DNA of 54,835 nucleotides from Clostridia bacterium (GTDB lineage: Bacteria; Bacillota; Clostridia; Oscillospirales; RGIG577). The DNA is taken from assembly GCA_017405765.1 (NCBI GenBank), contig JAFQZS010000041.1, positions 1-54,835 on the forward strand, in the 5' to 3' direction. The position numbers were made by a program, and so were the translations under genes. The notes under the pieces are model-generated. The model did no database searches and was not told the DNA's origin. It saw nothing but the letters and a program-made list of their open reading frames with translations. Below are positions 18,425 through 27,031 of the stretch, in pieces; the first letter of the stretch is position 1; each line of letters begins with the position of its first letter.

Positions 18425-20101
18425 TTACTTTTCAAGAAACTCCGACCAGCCTATGAGCGCGGCGCCGATAGCTCCGCAAAGCTGCGAACGCGGCGATACG
18501 GAGATCTTTTGACCAAGCCGCTTTTCAAGGCATTCAACAACTCCTGTATTCTTAGAAACGCCGCCCGTCATTGCAAATCCCGGCTTGCCCTGTGCGCGCG
18601 TTATAAGGCTCTCGGTCTTAGAAGCTACAGATTCATTTAGTCCGTGTATTATATCCTCGACCGCGGTATCCTTGGCAACGAGGCTTACTACCTCGGATTC
18701 CGCGAATACGGTACACATGCTCGATATCTTGACCTCGTTTCTCCACCGAAGCCCCATGCGGCTCATCTCGGCGAGCGAAAGCCCAAGGGCGCGCGCCTGC
18801 ATCTCAAGAAACCTTCCCGTGCCGGCTGCGCACTTATCGTTCATCACAAATCCCTGCACGTTTCCGCCCTCGTCTATCCGTATTATCTTCGAGTCCTGGC
18901 CGCCTATGTCTATTACTGTGCGCGCGCCGGGGAAAAGATATGCCGCGCCGCGCGCGTGACATGTTATCTCCGTCATGGTCTGCTTCTTTATGTCGATAAA
19001 ATCCCTGCCGTAGCCCGTTGCAACAACAAGCAAAAGCTCGTTTTCCGATATGCCCGCCTCGCTCAGCGCCGCCGAAAGCGCCTCTCTTGCGCTCTTTGTC
19101 GCAGACATTCCCGTTTCGATCACGGCGCTTCCGACTATATTTTTGTCCTTGTCCATTATGACTGCGTCGGTGCTTGTTGAACCCGAATCAAGCCCCGCAA
19201 CGAAGCGCGCGGACGCGCGCGCGGCGAGTGTGTCCGTCTTTTTCATATTATTTAACCCCAACGTTTCACCGAAGGCCTCTATGCGCGTTTTAAGCTGTCC
19301 CGAAGCCTGCGGCGTCGCGTCCGTTTCGATCTTCAAAATCGGAACGCCTGCGCGCCCCCTTATGTCGGCGTATTCAAAGCTGTAATAGTCGCAAAACTTC
19401 ATCGTGTGGTATATTATACCCTTTATGCCCGTGTCGTAACGAGCGCGCGCTTTTATGTCGAGCATACGCATACACGGCGCCGGTCCGGTAAGAAGAAGCC
19501 TTGCGTAACATAAAAAGAACTCTTCCTCGTTTTTCGGCGAGCATTCTTTAAAGGCAGAGGCGCGCCATGTCCGATCTCCAGAGCATGTGTCGTCTTTTAT
19601 GTATATATCGGGCATTACGGCGCGCGTCTGCGCTATGAGCGCGCTGCCGCCGTGCGCGCCCGAAACGCTTACGTATTCGCGCGCATCTTCTTTGTCTTTT
19701 ATGTTTTCTTTACAGGCTTCCCATGCGCGCTCCCATGAAAAGCATTTGCCCGAATATTTTTCATATGCGTTTTTCAGTTTTTTAAGCTCTGCCGAAAGCA
19801 TGGCCGTTTCCCCCCTGCCCGTCTTATGGGGCAGCGGCAGAAAATATATAAACGAAAGTTCCTCGCCTAACAGCACGTCAAATGTCCTTCTCATCGCGTC
19901 GCAGCAGTCCGTTATGACAAGCTCTCGCACCTTTTTTTCGTTCACCTCTTCTATTACGGCCTTTGCAAAGCCGCACATGTTCGGGTGGGAGCAACCGTCC
20001 GCACAGGAAAAAGACGCAGGCGCGGGGTCAAGACGACTTGCCGTCTCTAAAAAACCCGAAAAAAGCTCCCCCGGCGCGTATTTACAGGCAGTATAGATCA
20101 T
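18425..20101 (-). CDS. fused 2-hydroxyacyl-CoA dehydratase-like domain and dehydratase activase
   Basis: 558 residues with two modules. Residues 1 to about 280 resemble the small HgdB-type dehydratase subunit (HPNMCGFAKAV, ITDCCDAMRR, a KIETDATPQASGQLKTR segment). Residues about 300-555 are the BcrAD/BadF/BadG ASKHA ATPase: GLDSGSTSTDA, DIGGQDSK and the [4Fe-4S] ligands Cys424 (NDKCAAGTGRF) and Cys463 (SSMCTVFAESE). Such activases use ATP to push a low-potential electron onto a dehydratase for radical removal of water. It overlaps the next dehydratase gene by four bases (ATGA), so they form one system. The substrate is unknown. Confidence 0.85.
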   Translation of the reverse strand: MIYTACKYAPGELFSGFLETASRLDPAPASFSCADGCSHPNMCGFAKAVIEEVNEKKVRELVITDCCDAMRRTFDVLLGEELSFIYFLPLPHKTGRGETAMLSAELKKLKNAYEKYSGKCFSWERAWEACKENIKDKEDAREYVSVSGAHGGSALIAQTRAVMPDIYIKDDTCSGDRTWRASAFKECSPKNEEEFFLCYARLLLTGPAPCMRMLDIKARARYDTGIKGIIYHTMKFCDYYSFEYADIRGRAGVPILKIETDATPQASGQLKTRIEAFGETLGLNNMKKTDTLAARASARFVAGLDSGSTSTDAVIMDKDKNIVGSAVIETGMSATKSAREALSAALSEAGISENELLLVVATGYGRDFIDIKKQTMTEITCHARGAAYLFPGARTVIDIGGQDSKIIRIDEGGNVQGFVMNDKCAAGTGRFLEMQARALGLSLAEMSRMGLRWRNEVKISSMCTVFAESEVVSLVAKDTAVEDIIHGLNESVASKTESLITRAQGKPGFAMTGGVSKNTGVVECLEKRLGQKISVSPRSQLCGAIGAALIGWSEFLEK

Positions 20102-21366
20102 CGGCGTTCCTCCAGCATCTCCAAAAATGCGCCTATCCTCGTTTTTAACTGTCCGTCGGAATTGTTGCGTCGGTCCACTCCGTCGCCGTTTAAAACAAGA
20201 GTAGGAATGCCCGCGTCCGTAAGCGCCTTCTCAATAAGCGCGGCGGCGCCGCACGTTTCCTTGCATCCCCAGTGACAGAAGAGTATCACTCCGTCGGCCT
20301 CGAGCGCGCGCGCCGTGTCCGCCGCCTTTTCTATGCGCCTCGATATCGGTCCGTTATAATAGTTATATACTACTCTTCTTGCCATGGCGCGGTACGGGTC
20401 GCAGTCGTCCATGTCTATAAGCGAATCGTAGCAAAGCTCGGTAATCATTATCCACGGGTCGCGGCTGTAGTCGAATATCGTCTTCGCCGTTTTTTGATAA
20501 AACGGATTTGTGTGCATCCAAATTATCTTTTTTCCGGGTCTTACTTTGCTGTTTAAAAAGTCCTCTTTAAGCATCCTCGCATATGTAAGCGTCCCGGGAC
20601 GCCCAAGCGCATTATGCATAAGGAGCGCCTCATAAAGCTCGCTCGTAAGCTCGGCGGAAATGTATCTGTCTTTTCTTAAAGCCATGACCTCATGCATCGT
20701 GCGCACAGTTTCGCGCGAAAGCGCTAAAGCTTCGTTCAGCTTATTAAGATCGGCTTTCCTGCCCGTTATATCCTCAAGCCACGCCGTCATATCTTTCATC
20801 TGATCCGCCACGTAACAAACGGCCTCTTCACACGGCTCGTAGGGTATGTCGATATAAAACTGAGGCGCCGAAAAAAGCTCGGCCGCCTTTCTGAACGTAA
20901 GATTATTCGCGTCGCAGGCAAGCGAAGTGTTCACAATGGCAGCGGGCTTAGGCATAACGCCGCTTACCGCAGCGCCCGTCAATATCTTATGATAAGAGCA
21001 ATACGTCTCCGATATGCCTGCATTCTCTGCCGTCCTTACAAATACCTGCTCTGCGCCTGCGCCGTTCGTATATGTCGAATACTGCTCCGCACACATGGGG
21101 TAAAGCCCCATTGCAAAAAACACCTCGCACGGCGTGAACATGCTAGTAAGCACCTGGGCTTCGGGATGCGAAAGCGGACTCACTATAAAGTCCATGCAGA
21201 GCGCGCCGAGATAATTTTTCGCCGCGCCGAGGTTCTTATTGGGAATATGCTTCAGTTTCCATCCGTAGGCGCGGTACGCCGTAAGCAAAAGCCGCCTTGC
21301 AAAAAGCGGACGCTTCGGTATCTGCCGTTCTACAAAACCTCCGAAAGTTTCTATTATATCCGCCAT
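20098..21366 (-). CDS. 2-hydroxyacyl-CoA dehydratase family protein
   Basis: A 422-residue HgdB/FldC-like protein. It has MFTPCEVFFAMGLYPMCAEQYS near the N-terminus with Cys residues able to ligate an Fe-S cluster, IVNTSLACDANN, and FCHWGCKETCGAA near the C-terminus. The C-terminal SDGQLKTRIGAF repeats the motif of the neighbouring fusion, showing common descent. It would be the electron-accepting dehydratase partner of the downstream activase. No acyl-CoA transferase is nearby, so a fermentation substrate cannot be named. Confidence 0.82.
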   Translation of the reverse strand: MADIIETFGGFVERQIPKRPLFARRLLLTAYRAYGWKLKHIPNKNLGAAKNYLGALCMDFIVSPLSHPEAQVLTSMFTPCEVFFAMGLYPMCAEQYSTYTNGAGAEQVFVRTAENAGISETYCSYHKILTGAAVSGVMPKPAAIVNTSLACDANNLTFRKAAELFSAPQFYIDIPYEPCEEAVCYVADQMKDMTAWLEDITGRKADLNKLNEALALSRETVRTMHEVMALRKDRYISAELTSELYEALLMHNALGRPGTLTYARMLKEDFLNSKVRPGKKIIWMHTNPFYQKTAKTIFDYSRDPWIMITELCYDSLIDMDDCDPYRAMARRVVYNYYNGPISRRIEKAADTARALEADGVILFCHWGCKETCGAAALIEKALTDAGIPTLVLNGDGVDRRNNSDGQLKTRIGAFLEMLEERR

Positions 21367-21401
21367 GCGTCTCTCTCCTGCGTAAAATTATCAAATCAGC
21401 G

Positions 21402-22631
21402 TTACTTTTGCCGTCTTAACATGTCTCCCGCTTTTACGTCAAACGGGATGCGCAAAGAAAGCGCCATAGTTGGATGCGGCGCGGCCTCTATCGTCTCGCC
21501 GTTTTCGTTATACATTTCGCTTACCGTAAACTCCTCTCCCGTGCGCCCGGGGGTGAGGATCTCAAGTCGGTCGCCCTTTTTGAATTTGTTCCTCTGCGTA
21601 CATGATGCAAGCGCTCCGGCAGACGAATCTTTCTCCACCACGGCCGCCACTTCATACTCGCGTATATATGAGCTCGATTCGTACACTTGGCCGCTCTCTT
21701 TCGGATGTCCGAAGAAAAAGCCTGTGTGATATGCTCTGTGACTTACTTTTAAGACCTCTCTTAAAAGCCTTTTGTCGAAAACGTATCCTTCGGGATCGGC
21801 GCAGTACGCGTCTATCGCCTGACGATAAGCGTTTACCACGGTTGCGACGTAGTACTCCGTTTTTACGCGCCCTTCTATCTTAAAGCTCGATATGCCCGCG
21901 TCTATAAGCTTTGGTATATGCTCTATCATGTTAAGGTCCTTCGAGTTTAAGATAAACGCGCCGTTTTCTTCCTCAAATACCTCATAAAATTCTCCCGGCC
22001 GCTTCTCCTCCATGAGGAAATACTTCCATCTGCACGGCTGCGCGCATTCGCCGTGATTGCCGTCACGCGCCGCCATATAATTTGAAAGATGACATCTTCC
22101 CGAATACGATATGCACATCGCGCCGTGAACGAACGCCTCCAGCTCAAGCTCTTTCGGAAGCTTTTCGTGCATTTGTTTTATCTCGCGAAGCGAAAGCTCC
22201 CGAGCAAGTATAACGCGGGAAGCGCCGAGCTTATAATACTCGAGCGCGGACATATAATTCGTCGCGTTCGCCTGAGTGCTTACATGTATCGGCACGTCGG
22301 GCGCATATTTTTTCGCAAGGCTCATTACCCCTATATCTGCAATTATGAGCGCGTCCGGCTTTATCTCGTTTAAAAGCGAAAGATATGCGGGAAGTCTTTC
22401 TATATCGTCGTTCCTTGCTATTATGTTTACCGTTACGTAGAGCTTCTTTCCTCTCTCATGGCAGTACTCTACCGCGCTTTTAAGCTCCGAATCGGAAAAA
22501 TTCTTCGACGCGGCGCGAAGCCCGAAATCGGTCCCGCCGACGTAAACGGCGTCGGCGCCATATCTTACGGCGGCCTTGAGCTTTTCAAAACTCCCTGCCG
22601 GAGCAAGAAGCTCGGGTCTTTTTATCGTCAT
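21402..22631 (-). CDS. trhP: U32 peptidase-family tRNA U34 hydroxylation protein (TrhP-like)
   Basis: 409 residues. The U32 signature region EAFVHGAMCISYSGRCHLS is present, with further Cys in ECAQPC and a C-terminal beta-domain. Family members TrhP/YrrO make 5-hydroxyuridine at tRNA position 34 from prephenate. Genomic context supports this over a protease role: the next upstream genes are trmR and mltG, as in the Bacillus yrrL-yrrM-yrrN-yrrO cluster. The start at 22631 follows GAGGTGAG and lies four bases after trmR. Confidence 0.8.
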   Translation of the reverse strand: MTIKRPELLAPAGSFEKLKAAVRYGADAVYVGGTDFGLRAASKNFSDSELKSAVEYCHERGKKLYVTVNIIARNDDIERLPAYLSLLNEIKPDALIIADIGVMSLAKKYAPDVPIHVSTQANATNYMSALEYYKLGASRVILARELSLREIKQMHEKLPKELELEAFVHGAMCISYSGRCHLSNYMAARDGNHGECAQPCRWKYFLMEEKRPGEFYEVFEEENGAFILNSKDLNMIEHIPKLIDAGISSFKIEGRVKTEYYVATVVNAYRQAIDAYCADPEGYVFDKRLLREVLKVSHRAYHTGFFFGHPKESGQVYESSSYIREYEVAAVVEKDSSAGALASCTQRNKFKKGDRLEILTPGRTGEEFTVSEMYNENGETIEAAPHPTMALSLRIPFDVKAGDMLRRQK

Positions 22632-22635
22632 AGTC

Positions 22636-23280
22636 TCACCTCTTCTTTTGGCATAACAGCATACCGTCCCCGACTGACAAAAGCGCAAAATCAAGTGTCG
22701 GATCGAGCTTTATCTTATCAATAAAAGCGCGCATATTCACAGTCATAGTCTTATGCCTGTGAGGCACGAGCGCATCGTTTGCCACCATACCTCGAATGAG
22801 CACATTGTCGCAGACCAAAAGTCCCGAAGGCGAAAGCAGCCTAAGAACGTCGGGAAGGAAGCTTAAATACTGTCCCTTCGCCGCGTCCATAAAAATAAAG
22901 TCGAATTCGCCGCTCTGCATCGAAAGCGCCTCGTGCGCGTCTGCTATTATTATCTCTATGCGCCCTGAAAGCCCTGCCCGCTCGATATTCTCCTTTGCCA
23001 GCGCGGCCATATCCTCGTTTCGCTCTATTGTAACGATCTTCGGATCAGAGCCCGACGCATAATACATCATAAGCGCGGAGCATCCCACCGCAGTGCCCAC
23101 CTCGAGTATGCGCGCGGGCCTCTCTCTGGCACATAAAAATTTAAGCATTAAAGCGGCAGCGTCACACACCACCGGTATATGACGCTCTCTGGCAAATTTG
23201 ATTATTTCATTTATCAGACGATTCTCCTCGCTGTAAAGCGAGGAGATATACTCGTCTATATAATCGTAAGTTATATTCAT
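22636..23280 (-). CDS. trmR: tRNA 5-hydroxyuridine methyltransferase (TrmR/YrrM-like)
   Basis: A 214-residue class I O-methyltransferase of the catechol-OMT-like family, with the SAM motif LEVGTAVGCSAL, IERNEDMA and the metal-site region FMDAAKGQY...CDNVL. Its position between mltG and a U32 gene matches yrrM (TrmR), which methylates ho5U34 to mo5U34 in tRNA. The start at 23280 is four bases after the mltG stop with GGGGA upstream. Confidence 0.82.
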   Translation of the reverse strand: MNITYDYIDEYISSLYSEENRLINEIIKFARERHIPVVCDAAALMLKFLCARERPARILEVGTAVGCSALMMYYASGSDPKIVTIERNEDMAALAKENIERAGLSGRIEIIIADAHEALSMQSGEFDFIFMDAAKGQYLSFLPDVLRLLSPSGLLVCDNVLIRGMVANDALVPHRHKTMTVNMRAFIDKIKLDPTLDFALLSVGDGMLLCQKKR

Positions 23281-23284
23281 CGTC

Positions 23285-25174
23285 TTAATTTCCCCACGTT
23301 CTGCTTGCGACGGTGACGTTCCTCTGATGCTCCTCATACGTTTCGGCAAACATGCTCGTTCCGTCTCCGCGTGCAACGAAGTAGAAGTAATTCGTATCCT
23401 CCGGATAGAGCGCAGCCTTTATCGCCGCAAGACCGGGCGATGCTATCGGTCCGGGCGGCAGTCCCGCATACTGATATGTATTGTAAGGATTGTCAAGCTC
23501 CGTATCCTCATACGATACTATGTCCTTTCTCTCGCCTATTACGAACTGGAGCGTAGCGTCGGACTCGAGATATCTGTAATCGGAATTGAGTCTGTTATGG
23601 AATACCGACGAAATGAGCGGCATATCCGACAGTGTGCCCGCCTCGCGCTCGATTATCGACGCCAGCGTTATCGTTTCGTCGAGCGAATATCCGAGCTCGT
23701 TCATTCTGTCGTAGAGATCTACAGTGATCTTTCTGTCGAAGTTAAGAAGCATTCTTCTTATTATCGAGATCTCTCCCTCTGTTTTCGAGAAGATATATGT
23801 ATCGGGGAACAAATATCCCTCAAGGCGATATCCCTGACGGTCGGCAGGTATCCTGTCTATGAAGTTATATCCGAAATCGTGATTGTTTATAACGTCCTCG
23901 AAAGTCTCCCGCGTGCCGAGCCCGTTGCTTACGAGCAGGTCGATTATCTGATCGCACTCATAGCCCTCCGGGATAAGGATCCTTATGTCATCCGGATTTG
24001 TTTCGGAGAAGGGACCGCGTTTTAAGGTCGTCATTATATTATCGTACGTCATATCGTATGAAAGTATAAAGTCTCCGAATTTCGCCGTGCCGTCCTCTTT
24101 CGTCATTTTCGCATACAGCACGTATGCAAATTCGTATTTTATAAGCTTGTTCTTATGCAGTATCTTAGCTATATCCTTCGTCGAGGCTCCGTCCGGTATG
24201 GTCACCTCTATCTCCGTCGTATCGACCTTTGTAAGACCGAACGCGTCGTTTGCGACGCTTATGATGAATGCCGATATAATGCCTGCGATAACAAGATATA
24301 TAAGCGACCTTACGACTACCGCCTGAACAAGCTTTAGTCCCGTCTTACGCTTTCTTTTTCCCTCTGTATTTACTTTTTCCTGAGATTCTTTTTTATCTTT
24401 TTTTGATCTCAGCTCATTTAAAAGCTCTCCCGCGCTTTTTCTTTTGCCTTCGTCTTCCTTTTTTGATGCTCGAGCGCGAGCCTTTTCAGCCTTTTTTTCG
24501 CTTTTTTCTTTGGCCTTTTTTTCTAAGTCTCTCTGGCGTTTGGCCTCTTTTCTTGCCTTCTGTTCGGCCTTCCTTTGCTCTTCGTCTCTTTTTTTCTCGT
24601 CAAGCCAGTCTGACGTTTTGTTATATGTGTCGAGATAGCTGTCTATGCTTGAACGTGACGCAGATGCGTTTCTCGGCGCGGTTTGCGTGCTCCCCGCCGC
24701 CGTGTATGAAGCTTTTGACGCGCTCTTTACGGATTGCGCGCGCCTTATTGCCTGCGCTTCCTTCGCAGTCAGCTTTTTTTGCGGCGCGGTCTGCGTCTTT
24801 TCTTCCGAGTAGCCCGATGTGCCGTAAGATCTTGCGGCTGTGCTCTTCTTTTTAGTCTCTGTCACGCTGCGCCGGGGCGCGGCTGTTTTCGCCTTTTGCT
24901 TCTTTTTGTCATCGGAACTTTTAAATATATCCGAAAACGAAGACTTCTTTTTTGAGACAGGCTTCTTTTCGGGCATGTCCTCTGTGCGCGCGCTTTTCGG
25001 CGCAGTCGGCATTCCGCTTTCATTTCTCGGTCTTATTTTCGTTTCGCCGGTGGACGTGGGATAATATTCATTTCTCGGCCGAGTGATATTTCCCTTCTTA
25101 GCTTGAGGATAATATTCGTTTCTCGGCCTTCTGGGAGCGTCTCCTCTCGGATATTCTTGTTTTTGATCGCTCAT
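23285..25174 (-). CDS. mltG: endolytic murein transglycosylase MltG with long basic N-terminal extension
   Basis: 629 residues. The catalytic YceG domain (about 320-625) has the LASIIEREAG motif with catalytic Glu near 509, and the PDTYIF, VFHNRL and GLPPGPIASPG signatures. MltG cuts nascent glycan strands at the membrane and limits their length. One transmembrane helix lies at about 284-308. The preceding 280 cytoplasmic residues are unusual: three RPRNE(YYP) repeats near 16, 32 and 48, then Lys/Arg/Glu-rich, probably coiled-coil sequence to about 275. GGAGG precedes the ATG. Confidence 0.92.
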   Translation of the reverse strand: MSDQKQEYPRGDAPRRPRNEYYPQAKKGNITRPRNEYYPTSTGETKIRPRNESGMPTAPKSARTEDMPEKKPVSKKKSSFSDIFKSSDDKKKQKAKTAAPRRSVTETKKKSTAARSYGTSGYSEEKTQTAPQKKLTAKEAQAIRRAQSVKSASKASYTAAGSTQTAPRNASASRSSIDSYLDTYNKTSDWLDEKKRDEEQRKAEQKARKEAKRQRDLEKKAKEKSEKKAEKARARASKKEDEGKRKSAGELLNELRSKKDKKESQEKVNTEGKRKRKTGLKLVQAVVVRSLIYLVIAGIISAFIISVANDAFGLTKVDTTEIEVTIPDGASTKDIAKILHKNKLIKYEFAYVLYAKMTKEDGTAKFGDFILSYDMTYDNIMTTLKRGPFSETNPDDIRILIPEGYECDQIIDLLVSNGLGTRETFEDVINNHDFGYNFIDRIPADRQGYRLEGYLFPDTYIFSKTEGEISIIRRMLLNFDRKITVDLYDRMNELGYSLDETITLASIIEREAGTLSDMPLISSVFHNRLNSDYRYLESDATLQFVIGERKDIVSYEDTELDNPYNTYQYAGLPPGPIASPGLAAIKAALYPEDTNYFYFVARGDGTSMFAETYEEHQRNVTVASRTWGN

Positions 25175-25186
25175 TACTACCTCCGT

Positions 25187-25218
25187 AGATCTGCGCTCTC
25201 ACCAAGCGCTGCAGATCT
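25187..25218. repeat. inverted repeat in the mltG leader
   Basis: AGATCTGC (25187-25194) and GCAGATCT (25211-25218) are exact reverse complements; GCT/AGC pairs extend the stem, with a 3-base bulge. It sits between the divergent mltG and miniprotein genes and ends two bases before the mltG Shine-Dalgarno. It could be an operator or an mRNA hairpin. Confidence 0.5.
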
Positions 25219-25257
25219 GCATATGATATATCACCCTACAAAAAACGAGGTGAGAAA

Positions 25258-25383
25258 ATGGATAACTGCGGCAATTCCTGCGGCGGTGGGTCAGGTTTCT
25301 TCGGCAGCGAAAACACATGGCTTGTTATAGCCTTGATAATCATCGTTTTTGTGCTTTTAAACGGTGAAAACGATCGCTATTAG
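25258..25383 (+). CDS. 41-residue Gly/Cys-rich membrane miniprotein (YjcZ/SscA-like)
   Basis: A short reading frame from ATG to TAG preceded by GAGGTGAG at proper spacing and followed by a good terminator, which argues that it is real. The product begins MDNCGNSCGGG with two Cys and many Gly, then has a single hydrophobic helix (WLVIALIIIVFVLL) and a polar end. The layout resembles the YjcZ/SscA family of small sporulation-associated Bacillus proteins, but similarity at this size is weak. It is divergent from mltG. Confidence 0.65.
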   Translation: MDNCGNSCGGGSGFFGSENTWLVIALIIIVFVLLNGENDRY

Positions 25384-25404
25384 AAAAAATCGAAGCGCAC
25401 ACAA

Positions 25405-25440
25405 GCGAACGGGCATATATTATGTCCGTTCGCACTATTT
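25405..25440 (+). terminator. terminator of the miniprotein gene
   Basis: GCGAACGG (25405-25412) pairs with CCGTTCGC (25426-25433); inner bases GCATA/TATGT extend the stem with one wobble. ACTATTTTG follows on the plus strand. It overlaps the last codons of the convergent cyclo-ligase gene. Confidence 0.7.
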
Positions 25441-25986
25441 TGTCAGGTAAAAAACTTCGCTTTGCGTTACTATTATATCTGCTTTTACGTCATGGGCGTC
25501 GTGATGCACATCTGAAACTAGGCATTCATCGGGACAGATGCCAAGCTTTATTCCACGAAAATCCTCAAGATATCTGTCGTAAAAGCCCTTTCCGTATCCC
25601 AAACGATACCCAAGCTTATCATAGCAAAGTGCAGGGATTATTACAATATCAATATCTGATTTTTCGACAATTTTTCCGTCTTCGGGCTCCATAACTCCAA
25701 GGCTTCCTTGTTTTAAGCGCCCTAGGCCGTCTATCTCCACGGCGTCCATACGGCCGCTTTGATATGTTTTCGGCACGCACACGCGTTTACCTTCATGCAA
25801 AAGCGAATGTATGAGCTCGTGCGTCGCCGCCTCCGTTCCGAAGGATACATAGCAAAAAACGGTCTTGGCATTCTCAGTCTCGGAAAGAGAAAGCACCTTC
25901 CGCTTTATTGCTCGTGATATGTTGTCCATGCCTCGTATTTCGGCGCGGCGTTTTTTCATTTTTGCTCTTAGCGTCTTTTTATCCAT
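25435..25986 (-). CDS. 5-formyltetrahydrofolate cyclo-ligase
   Basis: A 183-residue enzyme that uses ATP to turn 5-formyl-THF into 5,10-methenyl-THF, salvaging folate. The signature GYGKGFYDRYL and ALCYDKLGYRLG are clear. The start is uncertain: ATG at 25986 gives the usual N-terminus (MDKKTLRAKMKKRR), while a TTG 21 bases earlier overlaps the preceding gene; neither has a good ribosome site, so coupled translation is likely. Confidence 0.9.
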   Translation of the reverse strand: MDKKTLRAKMKKRRAEIRGMDNISRAIKRKVLSLSETENAKTVFCYVSFGTEAATHELIHSLLHEGKRVCVPKTYQSGRMDAVEIDGLGRLKQGSLGVMEPEDGKIVEKSDIDIVIIPALCYDKLGYRLGYGKGFYDRYLEDFRGIKLGICPDECLVSDVHHDAHDVKADIIVTQSEVFYLTK

Positions 25987-25999
25987 ATCAATTAAAAAA

Positions 26000-27031
26000 T
26001 CAGTCAAGCATCAAATTCATATAGCAGGTTTGTCCCTTAAGAACAAATCGCATAACTTCAGCCGGTGAAAGCGCTTCGTCGTAAGCCTCATCGGAAATCT
26101 TTGAAACGACGCCGTCACTCAGTCTGTATACGCCCGTATTCACGCTTATATTATCGTCTTTTACCGACAGTGCAAGGCTTTCTTCTTCATGTGCCGCCGC
26201 GTATGCGCCAAGCACGTCAAAAACACTCACGGCGCGTATCATGCCGCGGCGATATGCGCCGTCCTCGCGGGCGTTTCTCGGGCGCGAGATCATTTTTAAT
26301 TTTTCCGTATCGTAAAGTGACGCCGCATATGATAAAAGCGCGCCCCTAACTTTATTTTCGCTTGCGCAAAGCTCCTTAACTAGGCATCCGCCGCTGTCGC
26401 TTATCACAAAACACGCGCCGTCTATGCGCCCGTTCGTCTTATGTATGAGTACGCGTCCCTTTCCCAGACGGTGATCCGTAAGCACCGCCTTGAGATCCTT
26501 TAGGCTTTTTTTTATATAGAACGGCTCATCTCTGAAATAGTCGCGATAAAAGCGATAAAGCGCTTCATCGTCCCTACTTTCGCTTACTTCTTCGTTGAAA
26601 GCGCCGCTTTTATTTATGTAAACTTCATCTTTTTTTAAGTAAAACGCCTCCGTAAAACCGAAGCCGGCGTAATAATCATAAAGCCAGCCTTCTGCCGGTA
26701 TAAGCGTGCAAAACGACGTGTCGGAGTCGTACATGCTCTTAAGCGCATTATTCATAAGCGGGCGCATATAGCCGTGTCCGCGTTCGCTCTTATCGGTAGC
26801 CACGCCCATTACATATGCGGCCGAAAGCTCTTTTCCCCAAAAGTTAAACCCGGACCTGGGCATATGAACGGCCGATATAAGCTTCCCCCCGCTCTCAAAA
26901 AGCATAATGCTTTCAGGTGCAGTCTTATACTTAAATATCACTTTGTCTATATAAACGTCCGGGTCGCCGAACGTATCTCGCCACAACGCTTTAAGAGCAG
27001 GCTCGTCAGACGGCTTCCAAAGGCGTATCAT
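26000..27031 (-). CDS. GNAT family N-acetyltransferase
   Basis: 343 residues. The acetyl-CoA-binding motif A appears as VATDKSERGHGYMRPLM in the N-terminal half, with an Eis-like layout (FCTLIPAEGWLYDYYAGFGF) and a C-terminal domain that includes SVFDVLGAYAA. Substrate unknown. It overlaps the DUF2156 gene by four bases (ATGA), so the two proteins, both of the GNAT superfold, are co-expressed. Confidence 0.82.
   Translation of the reverse strand: MIRLWKPSDEPALKALWRDTFGDPDVYIDKVIFKYKTAPESIMLFESGGKLISAVHMPRSGFNFWGKELSAAYVMGVATDKSERGHGYMRPLMNNALKSMYDSDTSFCTLIPAEGWLYDYYAGFGFTEAFYLKKDEVYINKSGAFNEEVSESRDDEALYRFYRDYFRDEPFYIKKSLKDLKAVLTDHRLGKGRVLIHKTNGRIDGACFVISDSGGCLVKELCASENKVRGALLSYAASLYDTEKLKMISRPRNAREDGAYRRGMIRAVSVFDVLGAYAAAHEEESLALSVKDDNISVNTGVYRLSDGVVSKISDEAYDEALSPAEVMRFVLKGQTCYMNLMLD

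Noticed and set aside
24960..25140. The repeated DNA in the mltG 5' end as a CRISPR or satellite array
   Set aside because: Only three imperfect copies, in frame, encoding RPRNE repeats; there are no regular unique spacers.
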